Shown here: piece after piece, positions 1 through 7,799 of the stretch
Layout: every line of letters starts with the position of its first letter
How positions within the stretch are numbered: position 1 is the first letter of the stretch
From: Acidiphilium sp. PA
GTDB taxonomy: Bacteria; Pseudomonadota; Alphaproteobacteria; Acetobacterales; Acetobacteraceae
Direction: 5' to 3'
NCBI RefSeq assembly: GCF_026191915.1
Contig: NZ_JAIMBY010000008.1
Location: 62,001 to 126,000 of the forward strand
Length of the DNA: 64,000 nt
Position numbers and translations under genes: made by a program
Notes under the pieces: generated by a model
What the model saw: the letters and a program-made list of their open reading frames with translations, nothing else
Database searches by the model: none
What the model was told of the DNA's origin: nothing

Positions 1-332
1 TTTGCAAGCGTCGCCTCCGCGGCGGAGACCGCTGCATTCGCCTGATCGAACGCGGCCTGGTACGGACCGGGCTCGATCACGTACAATAACTGTCCCTTTT
101 TGACGTCGCTACCCTGATGAAACAGCCGCTGTTCCAGATAACCGGTGATCCGCGGCACCAAATTTACGATCTGGGTCGCCTGGACACGTCCGATATAGGA
201 CGTCTCCTGATAGACTTTCTGCTTGTGTACCACCACGACGCTCACTGCGGGGGGCGGGGCGGCCGCTTGAGCAATGTTGATACCAGCCACAATGGCAACC
301 GCGGCAACACGCCCACTCGTCACTCGACGCAT
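1..332 (-). CDS. RND efflux periplasmic adaptor (MFP/HlyD family), N-terminal fragment
   Basis: The reverse strand opens at an ATG at 330-332, preceded by an AAAGAGG ribosome-binding site, and reads about 110 codons to the window edge without a stop. It begins with a signal-peptide-like stretch (MRRVTSGRVAAVAIVAG), followed by a segment typical of AcrA/MexA-type adaptors (GRVQATQIVNLVPRITGYL, then a GSDVKKGQLLYVIEPGPY half-lipoyl motif) and the start of an alanine-rich coiled coil (FDQANAAVSAAEATLA). Family members sit in the periplasm and bridge an inner-membrane RND pump to an outer-membrane channel. The gene is cut by the window; the pump gene is expected to the left but cannot be seen. 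Substrate unknown. Confidence 0.85.
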   Translation of the reverse strand, partial: MRRVTSGRVAAVAIVAGINIAQAAAPPPAVSVVVVHKQKVYQETSYIGRVQATQIVNLVPRITGYLEQRLFHQGSDVKKGQLLYVIEPGPYQAAFDQANAAVSAAEATLA

Positions 333-727
333 CGAAACCTCTTTCAAGACCGGACTAGGACAGGTGAGATCGGTTATCACCCGATTTCGGCAAGGCCGGC
401 CCGCAGCCGGCGGCAGGCCAGGCGGGCCTCACCATTAAAAAATGACAATGATGCTGCCATGCCAAAACCTAAGACGCTGGCGCGGCGGCGTCAATCACAT
501 GCCGAGCCCAACCCGCGGATATGCACAGGTGACAGGAGGGAAAATCATGTTCGATGAGCCAGGCACAACCCTAACGAGCCGTGACCGGCTCGCGCGAATC
601 GCAGTGAGAACATTCGCCGCACAGATCAATGGGCGTTTTTGGCCAGGTTTTCCAAAAGCGTCGCGGCTCGTGTGCTTATCGTGCGCACAACCGCCACAGC
701 AACATTTAGTCACAAACCAAACGGGGT
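333..727. other. Intergenic stretch between efflux adaptor and argB
   Basis: About 395 bp. It should contain the promoter of the leftward efflux gene, but I could not pick out a convincing -35/-10 pair. A GC-rich inverted stretch (gcaaggccggcccgcagccg region, about 390-435) and one small ORF with a strong Shine-Dalgarno (listed separately) are all I see. Confidence 0.5.
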
Positions 728-765
728 CTAGGTATGGATTAACGTTCCAATTCCACCCTCAGTGA
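547..765 (+). CDS. Possible small protein of 72 residues, unrecognised
   Basis: An ATG at 547 is preceded by a textbook AGGAGG (534-539) at 7-bp spacing, and the frame runs 72 codons, overlapping the 3' end of the convergent argB by about 38 bp. The peptide is rich in Arg, Gln and Thr, with one CLSC pair and no recognisable domain. Only the ribosome-binding site supports it; codon use does not clearly mark it as coding, and it may be spurious. Confidence 0.2.
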   Translation: MFDEPGTTLTSRDRLARIAVRTFAAQINGRFWPGFPKASRLVCLSCAQPPQQHLVTNQTGSRYGLTFQFHPQ

Positions 766-1627
766 ACAATTCCAGCAAACAGGCATGGTGCACCCGCCCA
801 TCGAGGATCGTCGCTCCCTTAACGCCCTGGCGCACTGCGGCAATACAGGTTTCAACTTTCGGGATCATCCCGCCCGATATCGTGCCATCAGCGCGCATCG
901 CATCGATCTGATCGACCGTGAGTTCCGCCATCAACTGCCCCTCGTGATCGAGCACCCCCGGCACGTCGGTCAGCATCAGCAGCCGGTTTGCGCCCAGCGC
1001 CCCGGCAATCGCTCCGGCCACCGTATCGGCGTTGATATTATACGTTGCCCCATCCGCGCCGACGCCGACCGGTGCAATCACCGGAATCAGCCCCGCACCG
1101 GTCAGCGCATGGATCACCCGTACATCGACGTGCTCGGGCTCGCCGACAAATCCGAGGTCGAGCGCGGTCTCGATCGCGCTGCCCGGGTCCCGCCGCGTCC
1201 GCGTCAGCTTGCGTGCGCGGATCAACCCGCCATCCTTGCCGCAAATTCCCACCGCCAGGGCCCCGGCGCGGTTAATCAGCCCCGCGACCATTTTATTGAC
1301 CGTGCCGGCCAGCACCATCTCTACCACCTCGACCATGGCGGCATCGGTCACCCGCAGGCCATCGACGAAGGTTGACTGGATTTTCAAGCGCGAGAGCATC
1401 GCATTGATCTGCGGGCCGCCGCCGTGCACCACCACCGGATTGATGCCGACCTGTTTGAGCAGCGCGATGTCGCGGCCGAATTCATCGGCCAGAACGTCCT
1501 CGCCCATCGCATGGCCGCCATATTTCACGACGATCGTCGCACCGGCGTAGCGCCGCAGATAGGGCAGGGCGAGGGCAACGATGCGCGCCTGCTCGGCAGC
1601 GTCGGCGTGGTGGTCGGTACTGGTCAT
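728..1627 (-). CDS. argB: Acetylglutamate kinase
   Basis: A 299-residue protein that phosphorylates N-acetyl-L-glutamate with ATP, the second step of arginine biosynthesis, in the cytoplasm. The amino-acid-kinase fold signatures are all present: KYGGHAMG near residue 35 (phosphate-binding Lys), VVHGGGPQI near 66-74 (substrate loop), [15 protein letters not shown] near 200 and [10 protein letters not shown] near 253 (second catalytic Lys). Full family length. It lies downstream of engB in the same direction, separated by about 120 bp that contain a palindromic repeat, so it may be the last gene of the rpmH-to-argB transcription unit or have its own promoter. Start ATG at 1627; no alternative is better. 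Confidence 0.96.
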   Translation of the reverse strand: MTSTDHHADAAEQARIVALALPYLRRYAGATIVVKYGGHAMGEDVLADEFGRDIALLKQVGINPVVVHGGGPQINAMLSRLKIQSTFVDGLRVTDAAMVEVVEMVLAGTVNKMVAGLINRAGALAVGICGKDGGLIRARKLTRTRRDPGSAIETALDLGFVGEPEHVDVRVIHALTGAGLIPVIAPVGVGADGATYNINADTVAGAIAGALGANRLLMLTDVPGVLDHEGQLMAELTVDQIDAMRADGTISGGMIPKVETCIAAVRQGVKGATILDGRVHHACLLELFTEGGIGTLIHT

Positions 1628-1700
1628 GGCGGCACGAGGTTCCTTTGGCTTGGGGCCGTCTATGGTGAGGGGCGCGCGGGGTCAAGTCGGAGGAAGCAGG

Positions 1701-1747
1701 GAAGGGGAGGCGTCTCTTTTACAAAAAAGATGTGCTCGCCTTCCCCT
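1701..1747. repeat. Palindromic T-run/A-run repeat, single module (copy 1)
   Basis: Inner hairpin TCTTTTACAAAAAAGA (about 1714-1730) is flanked by imperfectly inverted GAAGGGGAGGCG and CGCCTTCCCC arms. It lies in the engB-argB gap. The same architecture recurs at 5231, 16244 and 46052, so this is a dispersed family rather than a chance terminator. It may nevertheless act as a terminator of the engB transcript. Confidence 0.7.
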
Positions 1748-1750
1748 GTC

Positions 1751-2410
1751 TCAAACCACCAGCGCCGCAATCGAAGCCCGTAATTCCGCAATCCCCAGCC
1801 CCGTCTCGCTTGATGTCACGATAACATCATTCAGCGCCGCCGGATGTTTGCGCGCAATCGCCAGAATCGCCTCATGCTTGCGAGCCAGTACTTCGGGTTT
1901 CATCTTGTCGGCCTTGGTCAGCACGATCTGAAACGCCACGGCCGCCTTGTCGAGAATACCCATGATCGTGTGATCCGCCGGCTTGTCCTCGATCCGCGCA
2001 TCCATCAACAACAGGACCCGCCGCAGGTTCGGCCGGCCGCGCAGATAGCGAAACATCAACCCCTGCCAATCCCGCTTCACCGCTTTCGGCGCCTCTGCAT
2101 AGCCGTAGCCGGGCATATCCACGATCGACAGCCGGCCCTCGCCAACCTGGAAAAAATTCAGCTGCCGCGTCCGCCCCGGTGCCTGCGCCACGCGCGCCAG
2201 CGCAACATGCCCGGTGATCGCATTGATCAAGGTTGACTTGCCGACATTCGAACGTCCCGCCAGCGCCACCTCGATGCCACGCGCCTCGAGCAGACCTTCA
2301 ACTGTCTGTGCGGCGTGCACGAACTGGGTATTCTGCGCGAACAGCAACCGCCCGGCTTCGAGCGCCGCTGCCTCGCCGATTTCAGGATCGGGGGGAATGA
2401 CCTCAGGCAT
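1751..2410 (-). CDS. engB: Ribosome biogenesis GTP-binding protein EngB (YihA/YsxC)
   Basis: A 219-residue small GTPase of the TrmE-Era-EngA-EngB-Septin class, which acts in assembly of the large ribosomal subunit. G1 P-loop GRSNVGKS at residues 52-59, switch/G3 DMPGYG at 98-103 and G4 TKAD at 165-168 are intact. The ATG lies 2 bp after the yidC stop, indicating translational coupling within the rpmH-rnpA-yidD-yidC-engB unit. Its length is normal for the family; the N-terminal extension of about 45 residues before the G domain is common in alphaproteobacteria. Confidence 0.95.
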   Translation of the reverse strand: MPEVIPPDPEIGEAAALEAGRLLFAQNTQFVHAAQTVEGLLEARGIEVALAGRSNVGKSTLINAITGHVALARVAQAPGRTRQLNFFQVGEGRLSIVDMPGYGYAEAPKAVKRDWQGLMFRYLRGRPNLRRVLLLMDARIEDKPADHTIMGILDKAAVAFQIVLTKADKMKPEVLARKHEAILAIARKHPAALNDVIVTSSETGLGIAELRASIAALVV

Positions 2411-2412
2411 GG

Positions 2413-4194
2413 TCAGGCCTTGACATCAACTTGACGCCGCGGCGGGCGTGTCACACCGCGCATGATGAACCATTGTTGCAGGATGGTCAGCGAGTTGTTG
2501 ACGCAATAATACAGCACCAACCCGGCTGCGAAACGCCCGAGCATGAAGGTAAAAATCACCGGCATGAATTGCATCATCTTCGCCTGCGTCGGATCGGGCG
2601 GCGGCGGGTTCAGCTTCTGCTGGCCCCACATCGTCAGCCCCATGATAATCGGCAGCACGCCCAGATGCAGGAACGGCGACAATCTGCTCGGATGATACGG
2701 AATCAGCCCGAACAGATTGAACACATTGGTCGGGTCCTCGGCCGCCAGATCGTGTATCCACAGCACGAACGGTGCGTGCCGCATCCCGATCGAGATGAAA
2801 ATAACCTTGTACAATGAAAAGAAAATCGGAATCTGCGGCAGCATGGGCAAGCATCCAGCGGCCGGGTTCACGCCCTCCGATTTGTAAAGCGCCATGATCT
2901 CCTTCTGCTGCTGGACCGTATCGTCCTTCAGCCGCTCGCGGATCGCGGCAACTTTGGGGGCAACCGCGCGCATCCGCCCCATCGACCGGTATGACGTCCG
3001 CACGAGCGGAAACAGGACGAGCTTCAACATCACCGTGAATACAATGATCGCAACACCATAATTGCCGAACACCGACGCCAGATAATCCAGTGCTTCGAAG
3101 ATCGGTTTGGTCAGGAAGAAAAACCACCCGAAATCGATTGCCCGCTCGAACAGCGGAATATGATATTTTGCCTCATACCCGTTCAGAATGCTTAAAACCT
3201 TAGCTCCGGCGAACACATGCAGCGTGGTTCCCGCCGTTGCACCCGGTGCCGCATCGATCGCCTTGGCCGTCATGTAATCGACCTGCCAGGCTCCCTGCTT
3301 CGGATCGCCCGGCCGTTCCAGATACCGATAGGCGCCGGTCATCTCGGTGCCTTGGCTCGGAATCAGCGCAGTCAACCAATATTTGCCGGTGATGCCGGCC
3401 CAACCGCCCAGATTCGTGTCCTGGAACGCCGTGCCGGGCGCCTCGCCGGCCAGCGGGTGCTTGCCACCCGATTTCACGCCGTCATAGCTCATCTCGTGCA
3501 GGGTGCCTTTGAACGCGCCGATCGGCCCCTTGTGCAGCGTGAACGACCCCTCGACCGTCGGTAGATAGTCCCGCCGGATGCGAGACCACGGAAACACCGC
3601 AACCGCAGTCTTGCCGGCATTCACCACCCGCTGCTGCACCGTGACCATATATTCGGTATCGACCGTCATCAGCAGTTCGAACGTCACGCCCGCGCCGTTG
3701 TTCCAGGACAGCGTGACCGGATGATTGGGCGACAGGGCCCCGCCCGAACTGGTCCACAACGTCTGCGGCCCTGGCACGGCGAGCGCCGAACCCGGCGCCG
3801 CATCCCAGCCGAATTGCACGTAATACGATTTCTTGCCGCCCGGCCGCGACAGCAGTTGCACCAGCGGTGATTTTTTCGAGACTGTTTGATGGTAATTGGT
3901 CAAAACCAGATCATCGAGCCGCGCGCCGAGCAGGCTCATAGATCCTTTGATCGCCGGCGCATCGATTTTCAGTCGCGGCGCGCTGGCCGCAGCCGTCGTC
4001 GCCTCGCCAGGTACGCCGGGCGTCGCGCCGGACGACGCGGCACCGCTGGCAGGCGCCATCGTGTGCGACACCGTACTATGTGCCACAATCGGCTTCGGCG
4101 GCGGCTTGGGCAGGAAATAGCCACCCAACACCTGAAAAATCACCAGGATCACGAGCGAGATCGAGATAGCGTATAAAAGTCGGCGATTATCCAT
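2413..4194 (-). CDS. yidC: Membrane protein insertase YidC
   Basis: A 593-residue (from the chosen start) inner-membrane insertase of the YidC/Oxa1/Alb3 family that inserts and folds membrane proteins with or without SecYEG. The N-terminal helix (LLYAISISLVILVIFQVLGG, residues 5-24) is followed by a Pro/Ala-rich linker, the large periplasmic beta-domain, and a C-terminal block of transmembrane segments with the family signature around GCLPMLPQIPIFFSLYKV. I start it at the ATG 4192-4194 (MDNRRLL), because this overlaps the yidD stop by 8 bp and matches the usual YidC N-terminus. The reading frame is open 14 codons further upstream, but that extension lies inside yidD. Confidence 0.95.
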   Translation of the reverse strand: MDNRRLLYAISISLVILVIFQVLGGYFLPKPPPKPIVAHSTVSHTMAPASGAASSGATPGVPGEATTAAASAPRLKIDAPAIKGSMSLLGARLDDLVLTNYHQTVSKKSPLVQLLSRPGGKKSYYVQFGWDAAPGSALAVPGPQTLWTSSGGALSPNHPVTLSWNNGAGVTFELLMTVDTEYMVTVQQRVVNAGKTAVAVFPWSRIRRDYLPTVEGSFTLHKGPIGAFKGTLHEMSYDGVKSGGKHPLAGEAPGTAFQDTNLGGWAGITGKYWLTALIPSQGTEMTGAYRYLERPGDPKQGAWQVDYMTAKAIDAAPGATAGTTLHVFAGAKVLSILNGYEAKYHIPLFERAIDFGWFFFLTKPIFEALDYLASVFGNYGVAIIVFTVMLKLVLFPLVRTSYRSMGRMRAVAPKVAAIRERLKDDTVQQQKEIMALYKSEGVNPAAGCLPMLPQIPIFFSLYKVIFISIGMRHAPFVLWIHDLAAEDPTNVFNLFGLIPYHPSRLSPFLHLGVLPIIMGLTMWGQQKLNPPPPDPTQAKMMQFMPVIFTFMLGRFAAGLVLYYCVNNSLTILQQWFIMRGVTRPPRRQVDVKA

Positions 4195-4483
4195 GAATTG
4201 TCTTTTCGTTCGGTAACGAGGAAATCTCGGGAGCATCGCAAACCATCAGGGCGGATCGTGATGCCGGCGGGACCGGATCGATGCCGCCCGCATGCCACGG
4301 ATGGCATCGCAGAACCCGCCGGACCGCCATCAAACTCCCGCGCGCGGCGCCGTGCAGATCCAACGCCTCCATCGCATATGCACTGCACGAAGGGTAAAAC
4401 CGGCACTGTCCGCCGAGCACCGCAGCGCCGAGCAACTGATACGCGCGCACCGCACCGCGCAAAGCGCGGGCCTGCGGCGTCAT
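4187..4483 (-). CDS. yidD: Membrane protein insertion efficiency factor YidD
   Basis: A 98-residue member of the YidD/haemolytic-protein family, a small membrane-associated protein that improves YidC-dependent insertion. It carries the conserved core GGQCRFYPSCSAYAMEAL and the CHPW(H)AGGIDPVP motif, both hallmarks of the family. The start ATG overlaps the rnpA stop by 4 bp and the stop overlaps the yidC start by 8 bp, so all three are probably translated from one mRNA. Confidence 0.95.
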   Translation of the reverse strand: MTPQARALRGAVRAYQLLGAAVLGGQCRFYPSCSAYAMEALDLHGAARGSLMAVRRVLRCHPWHAGGIDPVPPASRSALMVCDAPEISSLPNEKTIHG

Positions 4484-4881
4484 GAAGATGTACCGGTCAC
4501 GGCATCAGCCGGCCCAGCCGATTGACGTCCAAACGACAGTGCCAGAATCGCGCCGATGTCCGCCCGCAAATGCGTGAAATCCACCGTGGCACTGTCCTTG
4601 CGGGCAATCAGCACGACATCTGCGCCCGCCACGTCGCCGTGTGCCCGGCGCGCCGCCAGTTCCAAACGGAACGCCGCCCGCAACCGTCGTCGCGCACGGT
4701 TGCGCGCCACGGCATTGCCAATTTTGCGACTCGCCGTCAGTCCCAGCCGGATCTGATCACCAGGGTTGGTCTTGAATACCTGTACGACAACACCAGGCCG
4801 CGCCACCTTGCGGCCACGCGCAGCGGCACGCAAAAAATCGGCACGCTTCGGCAGGGACTCAGGCAGTGCCCGTGGCATCAA
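4480..4881 (-). CDS. rnpA: Ribonuclease P protein component
   Basis: A 133-residue basic protein that binds RNase P RNA and assists 5'-end maturation of tRNA. The family signature is clear: LGLTASRKIGNAVARNRARR with the conserved R-N-R-x-R-R cluster (about residues 49-67). It begins with two consecutive Met codons; either may be used. It sits 47 bp downstream of rpmH and overlaps yidD, the near-universal bacterial arrangement. The C-terminal tail (about 20 residues, Ser/Ala-rich) is less conserved. Confidence 0.93.
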   Translation of the reverse strand: MMPRALPESLPKRADFLRAAARGRKVARPGVVVQVFKTNPGDQIRLGLTASRKIGNAVARNRARRRLRAAFRLELAARRAHGDVAGADVVLIARKDSATVDFTHLRADIGAILALSFGRQSAGPADAVTGTSS

Positions 4882-4928
4882 GCCGGTCCGCAGTCAAAGA
4901 GATCGGTGCCGGTCATCAGCACCAGAAG

Positions 4929-5063
4929 TCAGGCCGAAAGGCGCTTGCGGCCCTTGGCACGACGATTGGCCAGAACCTTGCGGCCGCCGACAGTCTCCAT
5001 GCGCGAGCGGAAACCATGGCGGCGCTTACGAACGAGTTTGGATGGCTGATAAGTGCGCTTCAC
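4929..5063 (-). CDS. rpmH: 50S ribosomal protein L34
   Basis: A 44-codon gene found by reading the minus strand directly. It encodes the canonical L34 sequence beginning [10 protein letters not shown], with [11 protein letters not shown] and ending GRKRLSA. The start codon is GTG (5061-5063), preceded by TTGGAG at suitable spacing. L34 is a structural protein of the large ribosomal subunit. It heads the rpmH-rnpA-yidD-yidC-engB cluster. Confidence 0.97.
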   Translation of the reverse strand: MKRTYQPSKLVRKRRHGFRSRMETVGGRKVLANRRAKGRKRLSA

Positions 5064-5164
5064 GGTCTGTACTCCAACAAATCCCGGTCTGACGGGCAGA
5101 TCATTAAGATGACAAAAATGGACAAGATGCCGCGTTCCGGGTGGAGCGGCTTATCGTCGCGCCG

Positions 5165-5193
5165 TCTTAAGCATTACGACTTGCTGCCGTCAA
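5165..5193 (-). promoter_or_regulatory. Candidate sigma-70 promoter for the rpmH operon
   Basis: On the minus strand TTGACG (5188-5193) and TTAAGA (5165-5170) are separated by exactly 17 bp, about 100 bp upstream of the rpmH GTG. It is the only good hexamer pair I found in the gap. Assigned by consensus match only. Confidence 0.5.
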
Positions 5194-5230
5194 CAAATCA
5201 GCGCGGTTGGGTGTGGGTTTGAGGCAACGG

Positions 5231-5275
5231 GGAAGGAAGCACTTCTTTTTTTGTTCACACAAAAGAAGACCTTCC
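5231..5275. repeat. Palindromic T-run/A-run repeat, single module (copy 2)
   Basis: CTTCTTTT (5242-5249) and AAAAGAAG (5261-5268) form the inner stem, with GGAAGG and CCTTCC as outer arms (5231-5236, 5270-5275). It lies between rpmH and the divergent patatin gene. Same family as the copies at 1701, 16244 and 46052. Confidence 0.7.
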
Positions 5276-5339
5276 TTCGCTTTACCGCCCCGGAGCCCTG
5301 TGCGCTTGCCGAAACGGCGTTCGGCCCACACTATGGGTC

Positions 5340-6254
5340 ATGACCAAGCAAAGCGTCCGAACCGCCGGCCTCACTGCGCTGGCTCTCCAAGGCGGCGGCT
5401 CCCACGGCGCCTACGCCTGGGGAGTGCTCGATGCCCTGCTCGAAACCGGCTTTACCTTCGATGCCGTCTGCGGCGTCTCCTCCGGCGCTATCCTTGCCAC
5501 CATGGCCGTGCAGGGCCTCGTGCAAAACGGCGCCACCGGTGCCCGCACCGCCATGGCCGCATTCTGGGACCGCGTCGTCGCCACAAATATGTTCGCCCCG
5601 CTCACCGGCCACCTCGACCGCTGGATTCCCGGCTTTGAAATCGGTCGCGAATTCGGCAGCAGCATTGCGATGCAAGGCATGTCCGCCCTGGTTAACATGT
5701 TCGGCGCCGCGACAATCAACCCGCTCGGCCAGAACCCGCTGCGCCCCATCCTCGCCGACCTGATCGACCCCGACGCCCTGATCCACCCCAGCGCCAAACG
5801 CCTGTTTATCGCCGCCACTGCCGTCGAATCGGGCCGGCCCCGCATCTTTACCAACCACGACATCACAATCGAGGCCCTGCTTGCCTCCTCCTGCCTGCCC
5901 ATGTTGTTCCCGCCCGTCACTATCGACGGCATCGCCTACTGGGACGGTGCGTACTCCGGGAACCCGCCCCTTGCGCCACTCCTCGCCCTCAATCCAGCCC
6001 GCCTCGTCCTTATCCGCGCCCAAAGCCGCCTGCGCGCCGGCGTGCCCACCCAAACCAACGATATCCTCAACCGTGTCCAGGAAATCGCCTTCCAAACCGC
6101 CATCGATGCCGAATGCGCCATGCTTCCCCCCAGCCTCGCCTTCACCGAATACACTGCGGACCAGGCCCTCGCCGGCCTGACCCCTGAGTCCCGCGCCAAC
6201 GCCGACCGCGCCTTCCTCGACCGCCTCTTCACCGCAGGCCGCGCCGGCGCATGA
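5340..6254 (+). CDS. Patatin-like phospholipase
   Basis: A 304-residue serine hydrolase of the patatin/RssA type, expected to hydrolyse acyl ester bonds in phospholipids or related lipids. The three family blocks are present: oxyanion-hole GGGSHG at residues 18-23, nucleophile elbow GVSSG with Ser47, and the second dyad residue in WDGAY (Asp202). There is no signal peptide or membrane helix, so it is probably cytosolic or membrane-associated from inside. Transcribed away from rpmH, alone; no linked substrate pathway. The physiological lipid is not predictable. Confidence 0.88.
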   Translation: MTKQSVRTAGLTALALQGGGSHGAYAWGVLDALLETGFTFDAVCGVSSGAILATMAVQGLVQNGATGARTAMAAFWDRVVATNMFAPLTGHLDRWIPGFEIGREFGSSIAMQGMSALVNMFGAATINPLGQNPLRPILADLIDPDALIHPSAKRLFIAATAVESGRPRIFTNHDITIEALLASSCLPMLFPPVTIDGIAYWDGAYSGNPPLAPLLALNPARLVLIRAQSRLRAGVPTQTNDILNRVQEIAFQTAIDAECAMLPPSLAFTEYTADQALAGLTPESRANADRAFLDRLFTAGRAGA

Positions 6255-6360
6255 CCACCACGGTGACTAGAGGCTGGATCAAGCAAGGCCAGGCGCAAAG
6301 CCCCCGGGCCTTCTTTGGTCCAACCATCAGCCCCGTAGCTGTCCCGCACCGGAGTGACGG

Positions 6361-7758
6361 ATGTTGAAGCCGACGGCGCGGCGGGTTCGGCATAGTTTGT
6401 CGGCACGGTTGTTGTGGTTGACCGTGGGTGTGACGTTGCTGGTCGAGGTGATGATTCTGTTACCGAGTTTGGGACGGGAGCGGATGGCGTGGCTGACCAA
6501 CCGGGTCACGGAGGCGCATCTTGCGGGTCTGACGGTATCGACCGCGCCGCATGGTGTGGTCGATTTGTCGACGCGCAACGAGTTGCTGCGGTTATCGGGC
6601 ACGGAGGCGATCCGGTTGGTCGAGGGTGGTCGGAGCATCCTGGTGTTGCCGCCGCGGGGTACGGTTCATGCCGAGGGCCAGATCAACATTGCACATGAGA
6701 CGTTGATTGGTTCGATGATACGGGCGGTGGCAGTGGTGCTCAATCTGGAGCCGCGGGACATTCTGGTAACGTCGCCGAGTCCGTTGCAGAAGGGCGTCAT
6801 TGTCCAGATTGTCGTCCATAATCCGACGTTGGCGAGTCATTTGCGGCGGTATATGGCGCATATTGCTGCATTGTCTGTGGCGATTGCGTTGCTTACCGGA
6901 CTGATGGTCTATCTGGTGCTCGACCGCATATTGGTGTTGCCGATGCGCCGCTTGACCGAGAGCATCGCGCGGTTCCGGGCCGATCCCGAGCACGTGGTTC
7001 CTGTCGTGATGCCTCGCCGCACCCGGGTGCGTGATGACGAGATTGGTCTGGCCGCCAGTGAACTCACCGCGATGCAGACCGAGTTACGAGCTGCCTTATG
7101 GCGCAATGCGCGGTTGGCGGCGCTCGGCACGGCGGTTGCCAAGATCAGCCATGATCTGCGCAACATTCTGTCCTCAGCGTTGCTGGTGGCGGACCGGCTG
7201 TCAGGCAGCGAGGACCCGGGCACACGGCGTGCGGCTACAACTCTGGTCACGGCGGTGGAGCGTGCAACGGATCTGGTCACCCGAACCTTGACGTTCGCGC
7301 GCGAGGGACCGCCTGCGGTGCTGCGGGCTGGATTTCCCTTGGATGAACTGATCGGCGAAGTCGCTGAACAGGTGATGGCGCAGGTCGAAACCGTGACGGT
7401 CGCTGCGGAAATACCGTTCGGTCTTGCCCCGCCGTTGGACCGGACGCAGATGTTCCGGGCGCTCTTCAACCTGATCCGCAACGCCGCTGAGGCGGGAGCG
7501 CGGCATGTTACGGTGCGCGCGGCCAGCGAAGCCGGCGTTGTCACTATCGACATCGAGGACGATGGTCCCGGTCTGCCCGAGCAAGCCCGCGCAAATCTAT
7601 TCCGTCCTTTTACCGGTTCAGCCCGCCGCGGCGGCACCGGGCTCGGTCTTGCGATCGCGCGCGACCTTGTCCGCGCCCACGGTGGCGAACTCGACCTCGT
7701 CGCAACGTCCGACCACGGAACTTTGTTCCGAATTACCCTGCCGACCGAACTGGTATAA
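6361..7758 (+). CDS. Membrane sensor histidine kinase (orphan)
   Basis: A 465-residue two-component kinase. A first helix at about residues 16-36, a periplasmic region of about 125 residues and a second helix at about 166-188 are followed by a HAMP-like linker. The dimerisation/phosphoacceptor block is AKISHDLRN with His264. The ATPase domain shows the N-box (LFNLIRNAAEAGA), G1 (DDGPGLP), F (LFRPF) and G2 (GGTGLGLAIA) boxes. RBS GGAG lies 6 bp before the ATG. No response regulator is adjacent. The next gene, 41 bp downstream on the same strand, is an amino-acid decarboxylase, so they may be cotranscribed. The signal sensed is unknown. Confidence 0.9.
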   Translation: MLKPTARRVRHSLSARLLWLTVGVTLLVEVMILLPSLGRERMAWLTNRVTEAHLAGLTVSTAPHGVVDLSTRNELLRLSGTEAIRLVEGGRSILVLPPRGTVHAEGQINIAHETLIGSMIRAVAVVLNLEPRDILVTSPSPLQKGVIVQIVVHNPTLASHLRRYMAHIAALSVAIALLTGLMVYLVLDRILVLPMRRLTESIARFRADPEHVVPVVMPRRTRVRDDEIGLAASELTAMQTELRAALWRNARLAALGTAVAKISHDLRNILSSALLVADRLSGSEDPGTRRAATTLVTAVERATDLVTRTLTFAREGPPAVLRAGFPLDELIGEVAEQVMAQVETVTVAAEIPFGLAPPLDRTQMFRALFNLIRNAAEAGARHVTVRAASEAGVVTIDIEDDGPGLPEQARANLFRPFTGSARRGGTGLGLAIARDLVRAHGGELDLVATSDHGTLFRITLPTELV

Positions 7759-7799
7759 TCGGGCGCCACGATCACACCGGCGAGCATAAGGAGCAGGCG

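Noticed and set aside
5331-6095. 254-codon minus-strand ORF across the patatin gene
   Set aside because: Gly/Val/Asp-rich low-complexity shadow of a well-supported hydrolase.
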